Shown here: piece by piece, positions 51,008-62,269 of the stretch
Position numbering within the stretch: position 1 is the first letter of the stretch
Layout: each line of letters starts with the position of its first letter
From: Microcebus murinus
Lineage: Eukaryota > Chordata > Mammalia > Primates > Cheirogaleidae
Direction of reading: 5' to 3'
DNA: 64,000 nt
Assembly (NCBI RefSeq): GCF_040939455.1
Contig: NC_134136.1
Coordinates: forward strand, 106,814,014-106,878,013
Notes under the pieces: generated by a model
Seen by the model: only the letters and a program-made list of their open reading frames with translations
What the model was told of the DNA's origin: nothing
The model's database searches: none
Program-made: the position numbers and the translations under genes

Positions 51008-53419
51008 TTAGATAGACTGTTGAGAGGATGAGTTTCTATATTTACAGATAGGTCACTACCAATAAAATCATTAACATTGAAAAAAATGATGGCTGAACAT
51101 CATATAAAAGTGAAACTTTATCATAATTTATAGGTATTTCTAGAAAAATTTTCATGTCTGTAATACTGTTCCAATATGACTAAAGGTCAGAATTTCTTTA
51201 TGAATTAACTAGATCATGCATAAAAAGAACCCAATCAGTAAATATGCTTTGGAAATCAAAAATAAACATGTGTCTGTACTATAGAACTTCTCAGAATATT
51301 TATATATTAATGTACATTTTGTATAACCAAGAGGGATCCTTTTGCTTTTGCTTTATTTGGCAGAGTATATCACATTGGGAAAAGCTATCCAATACACTTC
51401 ATTAATCATTAACAATAATTCAATTTATTATTAAAATTTTAAAATAAAATGAATATATATTTCCAAATTGATTCTGCTTTAGGACACTTGTATAATATGC
51501 ATTACACATATTTAACCAGTGCCTTTACAATTTAATTCCCCCAATTTTACATTCAAATGATAATTAACTTTTAGTTTGTACTTAGGATAATTTTTATCAT
51601 CTATTTTATGTAACCTCATCAAAGTTTTATTCTGGATCCACATAATTATATAAACACTTATCACGTTAGGATAGGCTTATTATGCAATAGATAAGTGACT
51701 TGTATAAATAACAGTACTATGGAAACTTCTAGGAAGAATAATCTCCTATTTAAAAATATTTCCAATAAAAAAAGACAAACATTACATGTGTGTTTTGACA
51801 TTATAATCAGACAATGAAAAGAGTAATACTGTAGAAGAAAAGATTGGGGATGGAAGATTTAATCCAAAGGAAAATGATTTCTATACATGGCTACCAGATT
51901 TATAAATTCTCCTGAAAATCTAAAGAATGTACAATTTCAGTTATATTTTCACCTAATACATAATTTACTGGAATATGGATGTTGAGCATTTGAAGAAAAC
52001 AAACAAAATGACTCATCTTGTGAAATCATCAGGCTGGCTTCATATAAAATTAGAAACTAAGAAACTAAGTAAAAGAAAGTAGCAAATCAGTGCTACTGAT
52101 TCGGAACACCATGTATGCTTTAATAGGAGTTCTCAATCTAATACCTTTCAGAATCACTAGATTTTCTTCAAAGAAGTAAAATAATATAAAGTAAATTATA
52201 CCATCATGCTATTATTTAAAAAGACATTTGAGCATACAGTAATTATGTTCATAACTAGCACTATATATTTGAAGTAGGGAAGAAAACAATAAGTGAAATG
52301 GAAATAACTGTTTTTCCATTAAAGATGGTAAATGGCAAAATTATAAAACAAAAAAATCAATCAAACATTAATGACATTTACAATGTAGCATTTTACAATT
52401 AACTGAGCAGAAAGCAGCGCTTTTTTTTAAAATCATGATTTACCTCATCAGACCATTCTAATATATCAAATTAATGACAGAAAATGGCAAACAAAATTAA
52501 ACTGTAGCTGTCTGAAGTATTTAATGGAATAAAGAAAACTACATCAACCAATTATTGGAACTTATGTGATATCAAAGAAAATGATTCTAAAATATAACAA
52601 AATATTTCAGAAAGAAATAATAAAAGATGGCATGTTGAGACTATTGATCATTAATGGGGAAATATAACACTGATAGATTAGCAATTTTGAAATTGCATCC
52701 TCAAGAAGGCGAAATGATCACATATAACAGGTACTTATAAAATTAAAGGAAAATTAAAATGTACTAAAGGATCTTGGATGATGTGTACTTTTGAAACATG
52801 GGAAAATGCAAAAAAGTTAATTAAGATCATGGGCAATAATTTTGAAAAGTTTCAGGTTATACTTAACAATAATTAAAAAAAATAAAATTAAAGAAGAAAT
52901 TCACATAGCATTTTACTACTATTTATAGGAAGAGAACACATAAGTTGATTGGACAAATTAGAAAGAATATTACCTATAAATTAAATTTTGCCAGCTGAAG
53001 AAGTTTTGAATTTTACTAGGAATATACAACAGGCCAAATAACTAATTATAGTCTAACGACTTTACCATAGTTTTTTTTTTTTTCAAATTTGTGCACATAT
53101 TAGAACCCACAATACATGTTTATTGGGTAAGTGATGTTCCCCATCATCTATCTATCTAAATTTATGTGGCAATGGCACATATTTTAAGACCATTGAAATT
53201 TATTTAGCTATAAGTACACTGGTAGAACTTTACGTTAGAAACTTTAAGAAATAAACTGGTAACCATTCTCTACCTCTTTACTACTCTGAAAGGAATGAGA
53301 GGTGGAGGTAAAAAGGAAACATTCTATTTTAGTGTTTTTCATGCCTTGCTCTTGGACATATGAGTTCATGGTATATTAATGAACTTCTGTAAGTACAAAT
53401 GCCTGTGGTTTATTATTAA

Positions 53420-54035
53420 GTTTTGATTTGTGAACTAAAAATAAAATCCTAAGCCACCAGGTAACTGAATGGACCCCTCTTGGCCAAGGAGACCCCAGGA
53501 AAAAAAGCTTTAAAACTGAGTTCACATTGAAGTATGATTCTTTTTATTTAAATAAGATGTTCTTTACTGTATTTTGTGGTAAAGTGACAATAATTAAAAA
53601 TTTCTATTATAGCTTTAATATTTGGGCTGACATTTGTTTTAAAGACATGTTTACGATAAATTGAACTGTAATGCCTTTTTGTGGAAAGCTTTAGAAATAG
53701 TATAATTATTAAAGATATTAAACAGAATCTACTGATGTAACTAAAAAAAAAAAAAAAAAAAAAAAAAACTGAGTTCCCAACCATGACAGGATGGGAGGTG
53801 TAAAGCACAATTACAGATTCGTGTTTTTCTCTTCATAAATATTCATGACTCCTTCTAGATCTTGTTAAATATGTATATTTAGCCAGCCCATTCAGTATGA
53901 AATACTGTTCCCCTTTGTCACTCCCTTGAAACACATGTTCCTGGCTTATGGCCCGAGTAGTGAGTAGTGTTTCCTGGCCTGTCAGAATGGTCATTGCAAG
54001 TTGAGACCCCTTCACAGGAAATAAAACTCTCCCCT
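53420..54035 (+). mobile_element. probable ERV1-type LTR
   Basis: 'aactgaatggacccctcttg' with 'gccaaggagacccca', 'cacaggatggga'-like sequence after the insertion, 'cactcccttgaaacacatgt' and a 3' 'ggaaataaaactctcc' follow a mammalian class I endogenous retrovirus LTR as I recall it. A retrocopy at 53524-53764 interrupts it. No viral coding sequence is present. Boundaries approximate. Confidence 0.5.
53524..53764 (+). pseudogene. 3'-UTR-type processed retrocopy
   Basis: About 220 bp of AT-rich sequence, then 'atattaaacagaatctactg' (an ATTAAA polyadenylation signal about 20 nt before the tail), then a run of about 26 A. A perfect 12-bp duplication aaaactgagttc flanks it (53512-53523 and 53765-53776). 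The insertion site is TT|AAAA, as for L1 endonuclease. The source gene is not recognised; no coding sequence is visible. Confidence 0.82.
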
Positions 54036-54419
54036 TTTTTAAAAAATATAAACATCCTTTTATTAATTAACAGGTTAATTTTTTAATATTGCAAATTTTA
54101 AAAAGTGGGCCATAAATATACAAGGCATAAATATAACCCATAAGTTTTCTATGTAAACTTGATCATAATATCTTTTAAAAATAAAAATATTAATATTTAG
54201 TGCAATTATTATTACTTGTAATATACCTGAGAAATGATGTTATGCTTAGTTATGATAGTGACAATATAATAGAATATTTATTATAATAATGTATTTTCAA
54301 ACAATTATGGTTACTCTTCAATAAGTGACAAAAAACAAACTTTAGGTGAAAGTTTGGAATGCTTCAGAAAAATAATTGGGAACCTGTAGTAACCATAGAT
54401 TAATTTTCACTTGATAGAG

Positions 54420-54680
54420 GCCTAATTATTAAAGTGGAAAAAGTAGATTTGAGTTTAAGTTCCAGCTCTACTAAAAATACTTTAGGAATAAAATTCATTA
54501 AATGTATTAGAAGGTGAATAATTGAACTATAATGATATTACTATGTCTAGTCTTTTCAAATATTCTTTCAAACACAAATATTTGATTTATCTACCTTATT
54601 GGGCTGTTGTAATAATCAAATAAAATAATGTGGATGCTTTGAAAATAGTAGACATTCACATTGCATAATGCTTGAAATGT
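54420..54680 (+). repeat. MIR-like fragment
   Basis: 'gatttgagtttaagttccag' with 'ctctacta' and 'gggctgttgtaataatcaaa' match MIR order. Confidence 0.5.
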
Positions 54681-57179
54681 ATGCATTAATAGTATATGGA
54701 GAATCTGAAATATGAACTGCTATCAATTATTCCTTTTCCTGTGAAAAAACCCATTTTGTACTACTTAAAATATTTTGAAAGTATTTCTAAAGCTCCAAAG
54801 TTTGGCGATGTCATAAAGCACTATGACAAGATGGCATTAAGATACTATTAATTTCCCTTATAAAAATGGTCTTTGATGATTATGGTAAGTATGGTTGGCC
54901 AGCAATTTCTATAACTTTCATGTTTCTTTTGTGCTATCTTATGAGTGGCAAGATGACTAAAGCCATTTTGAATTTATCCACTTTTTAAAATTTATATTAT
55001 CTATCAGATTTGTCTGGCATATAATTAGTGACTAAACCCTTTGGAATTCAATGAATTTGCCAAATACTTATTAAGCATTGACTAGGTGGTCCTGCCCTCT
55101 TGTAGCTGAACTTTAGCAGGTAGGGAATGGGGGTGGACTGGGAAAATAATGAAAAACCAATAAAAGGCAAAAAACTTTTCAGATAATAAATGCTAAAAGA
55201 AAAATAAAACAGGGTTTGCTATGACAAATGTTGTCTGGGTATGCATTTTAGATTAATGACTTCTCTGTGAGCTATTTTTAGAATAAATATCCATTTGTAT
55301 AAGAGAAAGCTATAAAATAGTTTGAATCTAAATCACATTAAAGTATCTAGAGTACTGCGACAGTCTTCACTGTGACCATAGTATGATGCCGTTAATTTCA
55401 TCTTTATATTTAAAATTGGTAGGGTGATTTTACTGACACGATACTATAATTTAATTCTAGACTTAAGATGTACATTTCTGAGTCTACAATATGAAATGTG
55501 TCTATTTCTCTATCATATATCCTGTGAGGACACAATACTGTGCAGTTTTTCCAAGTACAGTCAATGATGTGTGGCATATTTCTAATCTTTTGTATCTTCT
55601 TCCATTCTTCCTAGTTATGGTTTTCTATACTATTAAATATATCAAAATAACAATAATAGTCATTCTAAAATGAGAAGTAATCAGTTCTATATTGTTACGC
55701 AAAAGGGCATCATTTCAATGTTAGAACAGATGTAAAATTAACTGCACTAAGTTTACCATCATATCTACTTTGCTTGGTGAAAAGAAAAAATATATTTTTG
55801 TGATGGTTATATGGGGTTTAACATTAGAACTCAAATCTCTGGACTAGTTCTCCATTTTATTCTTCTTTTGTTAAATTATTTAATTATCACTTAAATCCTC
55901 AAAGAATTCCCCTTTGCAGGTTTATACTGTCTAATTAATAAATTAGTGAAGTATGCTGTAAAGTTAGACTGTTCTGAGCCATTTGGCAATCAAATATGCC
56001 TATTTACACTATAAAAGCTGTTTTATTTCCTAATGAAATCATAAGCTCAATCTGATTGACCAAAATCTGCATTAGATATTTATTTTTTAAGTCATTGATT
56101 TTGATAGTTTGAAACATTTACATTTAAATATGACCAACTACATTTAATGTGAATTATAAGATTTAACCTCTTCAATAAATATAATAAGACCTAGACCTCA
56201 ATTATAAATTCTTTTGATGTGCAGCTAATGTAATCTGTTTAAATTAATAGTTTTATTTGGTAAGAAAGAGCTCTCTTGTCTAAACTTTAGGCATATTGTT
56301 AATGGGAGGAGAAAATACACTGAAGGAAGAAATCTGGTCTGTGGTAAACCTGGAATACCCAAAAGTCCAGGCCAAACGTAGCAGCACTTTTCTTTTTGTG
56401 ATTATGAGGAACTCTTCTTTGATGATAATTTTGTTTCCTAAATGATTCCATTTTTTTTCTCTATTCATGCACATAAATCTACTATGTGGGACACAACATT
56501 GCAAGAGATGGGGTAAGAAATATATGGGACAGAAGAAATAGCATACTTAAGCTATTACAATCACTATTAGGCAACTCTACTGGTTCTTGTAATCTAAGTA
56601 ACAGGGTCATGTTCTCCTCTATAAAATGTACATCATCAAAACATAATGGCATGGAGAATTTCAACAGGTGTCCATGTTGGGTTGTTCTTACCTATTGGAG
56701 ATTCAGAAACTGAAATTACTAGAAACAGGAAAATTGTGTGTGTTGAAATATCTTTGTAATTTTAATAAATTACAAGTAGTTACTTATATATATAGTTGTC
56801 GCTGACCCCTAAAATGACTTAGAGCTACATCCAAGCTGATTGATATGTTAACATTTGTGGAATGAAAAAAAAATGAATATAAGGAAATAAAGCTTAGGTT
56901 AGCCTAAAATATCCATATCTAAATTTCTGTTTTTGTAAATTAATTACTCTGTGCAGTAGTTCTCAGCTATATTTTCTATCTTCACCCATTTTCCATAAGT
57001 GAGGGAATGACTAAAACAGGAGAGAATGTCACCTGTAGTTTAATTGCCACTCTGACTCCCTCCCATTGAATTCTTAACACAGCCATAGGTAAGAATCCTT
57101 ATAAAAGTTTTGTAAGAAGTAGGATAAGAAAAAAAAAAAAAAGGAGCAATTCAGTCATTACCAGAAATGAACTATCCAT

Positions 57180-57315
57180 AGACATTCTCAAGCTTAGCTA
57201 CAATTAGAGTAACTGGGAGAGTTTTTAAAAATTCTGATGACTGAATCCACCCAGAGATTCTGACTTAATTGGTCTAGGGTACAGCTTGGGTACTTGGATT
57301 TTTGATAATGGATTT
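57180..57315 (+). mobile_element. hAT-Charlie-type (MER5-like) fragment
   Basis: 'cacccagagattctgactta' then 'attggtctagggtacagctt' and 'gggtacttggattttt' match a MER1-type element. 5' part and ends decayed. Confidence 0.6.
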
Positions 57316-58384
57316 TAGGTGACTAAACTAAAACTCTGTGCTTCAGTATGTTCTGGAAAATTAAGCAGTAAACAGCTAAACTCATGCCATGTGTTTTGTT
57401 GAAGTTATACAGTTTGGTGATTTTTTAGAAATTATTTCAAAGAAACATTAATAGATTGTTATATTTTTAGTCATTGTAGTTTTACCATAGTTTGTAAGTT
57501 TCCGATTTCTGTACTTAGAAGGTACATTTCAATATCTAGAAGGGTTTTCCCTATTTTCTTTATTCTGTTTGAATCAATAAGATGTCATCTTAATTTTGTA
57601 CTTTAATAAAACTCTCTTTAAATGGACTGGCACTGGGCAATTTGATGCTGTGGTCATATAATTTAAGATTATGGTTTGGTCAAGTGCTATTTTTTAAAAT
57701 AAAATACTCATAGATCAATACATGCTCTGATATCCTTGTAATATGTAGTTTTGTTGTCTAAAAGGTTAAGCTTTACTTCTCTTAATATAAGGTCATGTGA
57801 CTAAATTAAAAAGTAAACTATTTTTCAATCCAATTCAGAATCATAGGGCACAGTTTTCTAATCATGACTGATAACTGATCAATTAACATGTTGAGGAAGT
57901 GGGAAGTTCTTTTCTTCCCTATCATAACAAATGCAAATGTGAATGAAAGTAAGTATCTTGATCTACATCTCTTTTACATATAATAAGAGTATACCTGTCA
58001 GAAAGTTATACACATTGCATACATTTCCTGAATACAACCGTTTTTATGCCTGAGGATCTCAAATAATCTAAAAATGCAGAAAAAGAAGGCTCTATTAACA
58101 GACTTAAATTTAGTAGCAAAACTATCAGTGCACCACACGGTGGAGTTAGACATCCACAAATCTATCTGACCAATATTGGACAGAAAATCTGAGCACATAT
58201 TTAAAAGAATACAAAGTATGGTGATATCATTCATTTTGTCCCACTCTCAGCAATGAATTAAAATATATAATTTCTGAAAAGAGAAATTAAGTCCCACTAA
58301 TATTTTAATTAGCAATAAATTTTATCCAAATTTATAGAAACAGATTTGTTTTTTGTTAATGAAAGCATTACAATTAGCATCCAT

Positions 58385-58415
58385 TGTATGTATGTGCATG
58401 CACACGCGTGCACAC
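58385..58415. repeat. 31-bp alternating purine-pyrimidine tract
   Basis: Strict alternation from tgtatgtatgtgcatg through cacacgcgtgcacac, including CGCG and two self-complementary cores (tgcatgca, acgcgt). A strong candidate for Z-DNA by sequence rule. Confidence 0.85.
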
Positions 58416-59399
58416 CCTCCCCCACACATATATGTATATGTAAACTGTTCTTTTGGTGGCATTCTTTGGTCTTCTGTACGATACACTGTGCTTAAATACT
58501 TATTCTACGGATAAATTTTTAGTCTCTACCTTTTTCTTTCATGGGAGTTTTAAATTGAACTTCAGGAAATACAATCCTTGAAGTAAATCTGAGCACTTGA
58601 TAACTCTGTTCCTGAAAACAATTCACTTGCTGACAACTTAAAATAAAATCCTGAAGAAGAAGAATGTTTTAATAGTTTTCAGGTGGCTTGCATTTTTCAA
58701 TATAATATATTACCTTTGGGGGGATTCAATGTCAAGAACTATCTTAAAAATTCAAGTGCAACAAGAAATGCATGGAAAATGGATTTGGGCTTGTTAGTAT
58801 TCTAAGAATCTCTTCCTTGAAGTATATTTGAAATTTCTTAATTTACCTGTGTTCTGCTACTTGAATATACTTTTCTACTGCTATAGTTAATATTTTTACT
58901 ATAGCTTTTTTAGTTGAGAAAAGAAAACATTTATATTGTCATTAAAAACTACTATATTTTATTAATGTTTATAGAATCCTGTGTCCATGTCTAAATAAAA
59001 GAAAATGCACAACCTTTTCAACTAAATAAGATTTTTTTCCCTAAAAGCTCCCATTTTTCTTCTAAGACAATAATAGCCTTTTCCTATCAAATTTGCTACT
59101 CATAGTTTCACTTTACAATCCTTAAAAAGTAGCCTTTTGTATATTTTAAAGTCAAAATTTATAATTTTAATGTTTACTATTTATATTGCTCAAAAATTTC
59201 CTTAATCTCATTCACAAAGTTATAAGCATTCTTTAATCAAACATTCCTTGAAGGTCATGTCACTAAATTTTTTTTAAAGGCAGTTCTACTCTGATTTTAG
59301 TTTACAGTCATGTAGTTTACCCAATTCAATAACAATTCCTCATTTCTATAATGCATTTTACTATAACTTATCTCTTATGGATACTCTGAATATCCTGAC

Positions 59400-59473
59400 T
59401 TAATCATTACTCATTCTACACATGTAACAAAATAGCACATATATCCCATAAATATGTACATATCAATAAAAAA
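59400..59473 (+). mobile_element. short L1 3'-end fragment
   Basis: 'atatatcccataaatatgta' followed by 'catatcaataaaaaa' is an L1 3' terminus. Confidence 0.55.
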
Positions 59474-59534
59474 TTTCTATGGACTCAAATTTAAATAATT
59501 TTAGGAATATTTAATGCTAGAGAACCTGACTAGA

Positions 59535-59632
59535 TTTGTGGAAGTTTGAAAAATGTATGTATCAAAGTATCACATGCACTCCTCAAAATATGCACAATTA
59601 TTATATATCAATGAAAAAGTTAAAAAATAAAA
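59535..59632 (+). mobile_element. short L1 3'-end fragment
   Basis: 'tatcaaagtatcacatgcac' and 'tatatatcaatgaaaaagtt' with an A-rich end follow an L1 3' terminus. Confidence 0.5.
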
Positions 59633-60911
59633 TCCTCAAGTATGTTTACCTTTATCCCCCATTTGTACTACAGTATTTACTCTTGTTGTCCCAGTGAAAA
59701 ACTATGATGAGAATTTTATCATTAGAATTCTCCCCAAATTTCTCTTTCTTCATCCGCTGTTCTATTGCAAAGGTGTGCATTTTATAAGGAACCCTTTGCT
59801 TTGGACTTTTTAGGCCTATCAAAACCAGCAGTGCTCTGCCTTATATAATCAGGGACTTTCTTGGTCAAACTTAGACAATATGGTAAACTAATTCATGCTA
59901 TTGTGTACACTGATGCTCTGGGCACCAATTTAACTATGATTCATTGCACTGTAATTACATTGTAACCATAATCTATAAAGCCAATATTTTGCTCTAAAAT
60001 TGATTTTAAAGTGAAAAACTTCAGGTATCTCCACCAATCAGTGGAGAGATGGTCTTTGAGATTTCTAGATAACCTTTAAATGCCTCTCACATCATAGCAC
60101 GTAGGTCTAAGTTATACTTGGTTATACTTGGGTCCATAACATGAACAGAAGATTTTAAAAGTAGCTATATTACCTTACTATGATACAACTCTAAAGGCAT
60201 TTAAATAAGTAATACCTATGATACAAATATATTACATATATATAAATGTTATTTTAAAATAGAAACTTAACATTTTAAAAGTACTTCTTTAAGTGAATGT
60301 AAATTTAGATATGGCCTAAATTTATAAATTTTAAAGTCAACTTAGATTTATTTCCATTATTTTAATTTTCATTCTGAATTAAGACTTGAATGTATGTGGA
60401 TGTGTTAGTGTGTACATGTGTGTATATCCAGTATGATCATTGGTAATAAGACATACATTTATATCGATAATTTTGTGTTACATGCTCGTAGAACATTAAT
60501 GTAAAACAATATAGATATCATGTGCTTTGTGATTCCATGATAACACAGATGAGTTGTTCGAGACTGCTTTTTAATAGTACCATAAAACATATTTTCTTTA
60601 CCATTTACATGTGTATGGTTTCCCTCTAGCTTTACTATGGTTTGAAAACATTGATAAACAACAGATCTTAGAGCTCCTGTCTTTTAAGTGTCTCTATTTG
60701 AAATTCGTCTATTACATGCTTTCAAAAATAAACCTTAGAGTACTAATCAAGACCCTTTTTTCCCTCTTATTTCCAAATAGTCACGTCAGTCAATCAAAAC
60801 AACCTCCTGCACAACTAGTTGAATAAACTTCAAGTTATAATAAAAAGTCAGCAATATTTTGTTTAGGTAATAAAATCAAAAGAACAGAAGCTCTTTCCCA
60901 GATGTACTTGC

Positions 60912-61073
60912 CTGGGCTTCCTGAGGCATTTGAGCTGCGTCCACTTTGTCGGCAATATAAGCTGCCAACTGCTTGTCAATGAATGTGAGGGACTCTTGAA
61001 TTAAGTGTAAGGATTTTTCCATCTCCTGGGCAGACTGGATACTCTGTTCAAGCAACTTTTGCCTCCTCACGGC
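60912..61073 (-). CDS. DMD: DMD exon 30
   Basis: A 162-bp exon encodes 54 residues, starting AVRRQKLLEQ and ending MPQEAQ, part of about spectrin repeat 10 of the dystrophin rod. The acceptor is cttctctttag|GCC, with a good pyrimidine tract. The 5' splice site is CAG|gcaagt: a GC donor with otherwise ideal consensus (AG|GCAAGT). The reading frame demands the GC site, because the next GT is 4 nt further on and would shift the frame. Against recalled human sequence there is one change, QETEK to QEMEK. This is the first exon shared by full-length dystrophin and retinal Dp260. Its length is divisible by three. Confidence 0.97.
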
Positions 61074-61181
61074 CTAAAGAGAAGAAGGAGTAAGAGTGAA
61101 TCAGTTAAATGTTAATTCTTGATAGTTTTTCTCTAATCCTGCTGCAAAGTAAATGAAGATTCTAGACTCGTCCACAATCAC

Positions 61182-61220
61182 CTTTTTGTAAGATAGATTC
61201 CGCAGCTTCCTGCCACTCAT
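61182..61220 (-). CDS. DMD: Dp260-2 alternative first coding exon
   Basis: An ATG at 61220 opens 13 codons reading MSGRKLRNLSYKK, ending at a donor AAAAAG|gtgatt. The recalled human Dp260-2 N-terminus is MSARKLRNLSYKK, so 12 of 13 residues match, and the phase-0 end joins exon 30 (AVRRQK). Upstream on the minus strand, an acceptor-like ...tttttacaag lies about 10 nt before the ATG. The segment could therefore be an internal exon spliced after the Dp260-1 exon or part of a longer first exon. An in-frame stop is absent just upstream: the minus-strand frame containing the ATG is a different frame from the open reading LNEWQEAAES. The gap to exon 30 is only 108 bp. Confidence 0.82.
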
Positions 61221-61338
61221 TCAGCTCTGCTTGTAAAAATTAAAAAAATATATATATATTTTAAGAATAAGAAATGATTAGCACACAAAACTACAGGATC
61301 AGGGGTCTCTGCAGGAAAAAAACCACAATATCATGTAC

Positions 61339-61386
61339 ATAAAGGAAAGAGGCTGCAGAAAATATTAGCAAAATCATCTCAGTCAT
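61339..61386 (-). CDS. DMD: Dp260-1 alternative first coding exon
   Basis: An ATG at 61386 opens 16 codons reading MTEMILLIFSAASFLY, ending exactly at a donor of the form TAT|gtacat. Recalled human Dp260-1 has a 16-residue unique N-terminus beginning MTEIILLIFF that replaces residues 1-1357. Length, the first three residues, the hydrophobic run ILLIF and the phase-0 junction to exon 30 all agree. Residues 10-16 differ (SAASFLY here), so the peptide is conserved only in part. The 5' UTR end is not visible, so only the coding part is given. The isoform is a retinal dystrophin of the outer plexiform layer. The short hydrophobic leader is not long enough to be a clear membrane segment. Confidence 0.72.
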
Positions 61387-61520
61387 TGCAATCTGTCATT
61401 CCCAGGCCGAATGCTCCTCCTGATCTCATTATATAGTTCAAGAGATTTGGTTTGCTTAGAATAGGGTCATCGTCATCACAATCCAATTCAAGACAGATAA
61501 TCCACTTCTACCAGAGAGAC
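61387..61520 (-). promoter_or_regulatory. DMD: candidate retinal Dp260 promoter
   Basis: This is the stretch just upstream (in the minus-strand sense) of the Dp260-1 start codon. Human R-dystrophin is known to start from a promoter in intron 29. Visible elements are TAATCC at 61498-61503 (the CRX/OTX-type homeobox consensus of photoreceptor genes), CAATCC at 61479-61484, an inverted CCAAT box overlapping 61483-61487, and a TATA-like TATATAAT on the minus strand at 61428-61435. The TATA-like element is about 42 nt from the ATG. That is close for a promoter with a normal 5' UTR, so the start site cannot be fixed by reading. The position is inferred from the adjoining exons; the motifs are short and individually weak evidence. 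Confidence 0.6.
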
Positions 61521-62269
61521 ACATATACAATCTGTTCAGAATGGGCTCCTTGTCAAAAAGGGAATTTTAGATAACCATCTGGTTAAGAATTTATTTTGAA
61601 TACTATTTCAACCAGCTTTGTATGACCTCTTTCCCCCTACTTTCTTTCACAATTTGGATTATGGAAATTGTTTGTACAATTGGATTTGTGTTACTGCTGA
61701 AGTAGAACAAATAATAAGTAATCCTAATATAGCTGCAATTAATCATGATTGTTACTATAAGTATGATTAGGATAATTTAACATTTTTCAAGTATAAATAG
61801 CATGCTGCACAGATTGCAAAGTCTCCCTTCAAGGATCTGTTCACCTTTAAAAGAATAGTTATAAAAATAAGGAATGGGACCAGGCAACTTATTGGGCATT
61901 CATTAAGTCATCATCATACAAAGTATCTTCCCTTAATATATGATGTGTAGATATGATTATCTGGTACAATATAACTATCGTTACCATAGACCATGCCTCG
62001 GCTTTTATAAATGATCTTGATATTTATATTATATACAGGAAATTCGATATGACATAATGAATATAAATGTTGGTTCTTAACCTTAAAAGATATTAGAGAT
62101 ATCATTATTCTTTAATAAAGCCAAGCTAGAATACAATGTTGCTCAAGTAAGAATACATTTAGAATCATCTGGATTAAAGGAAAAGGAATTGGAAGTCTAA
62201 TGATGCCCAGGGTTTCTTGCAGTACCATAAATTTTGACTTCTTCAAGATTTTTTCCTAGGCTTTCTTTT

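Larger units (their letters stand above)
38851..60911 (-). other. DMD: DMD intron 30
   Basis: The largest intron in the window (22.1 kb), bounded by a GC donor and an AG acceptor. It holds a hAT element, an MLT1-like LTR, a MIR, a near-full-length dead L1, one Alu, an ERV1-type LTR carrying a retrocopy, and short L1 3' fragments. The stretches 51020-53400, 54700-57170, 57320-59390 and 59640-60900 hold no named repeat apart from a Z-DNA-like tract at 58385. Confidence 0.93.

Noticed and set aside
61182..61230. The open reading LQAELNEWQEAAESILQKG as an extra spectrin-like exon
   Set aside because: Another frame of the same bases gives MSGRKLRNLSYKK, which matches the Dp260-2 start, so the spectrin-like reading is chance.
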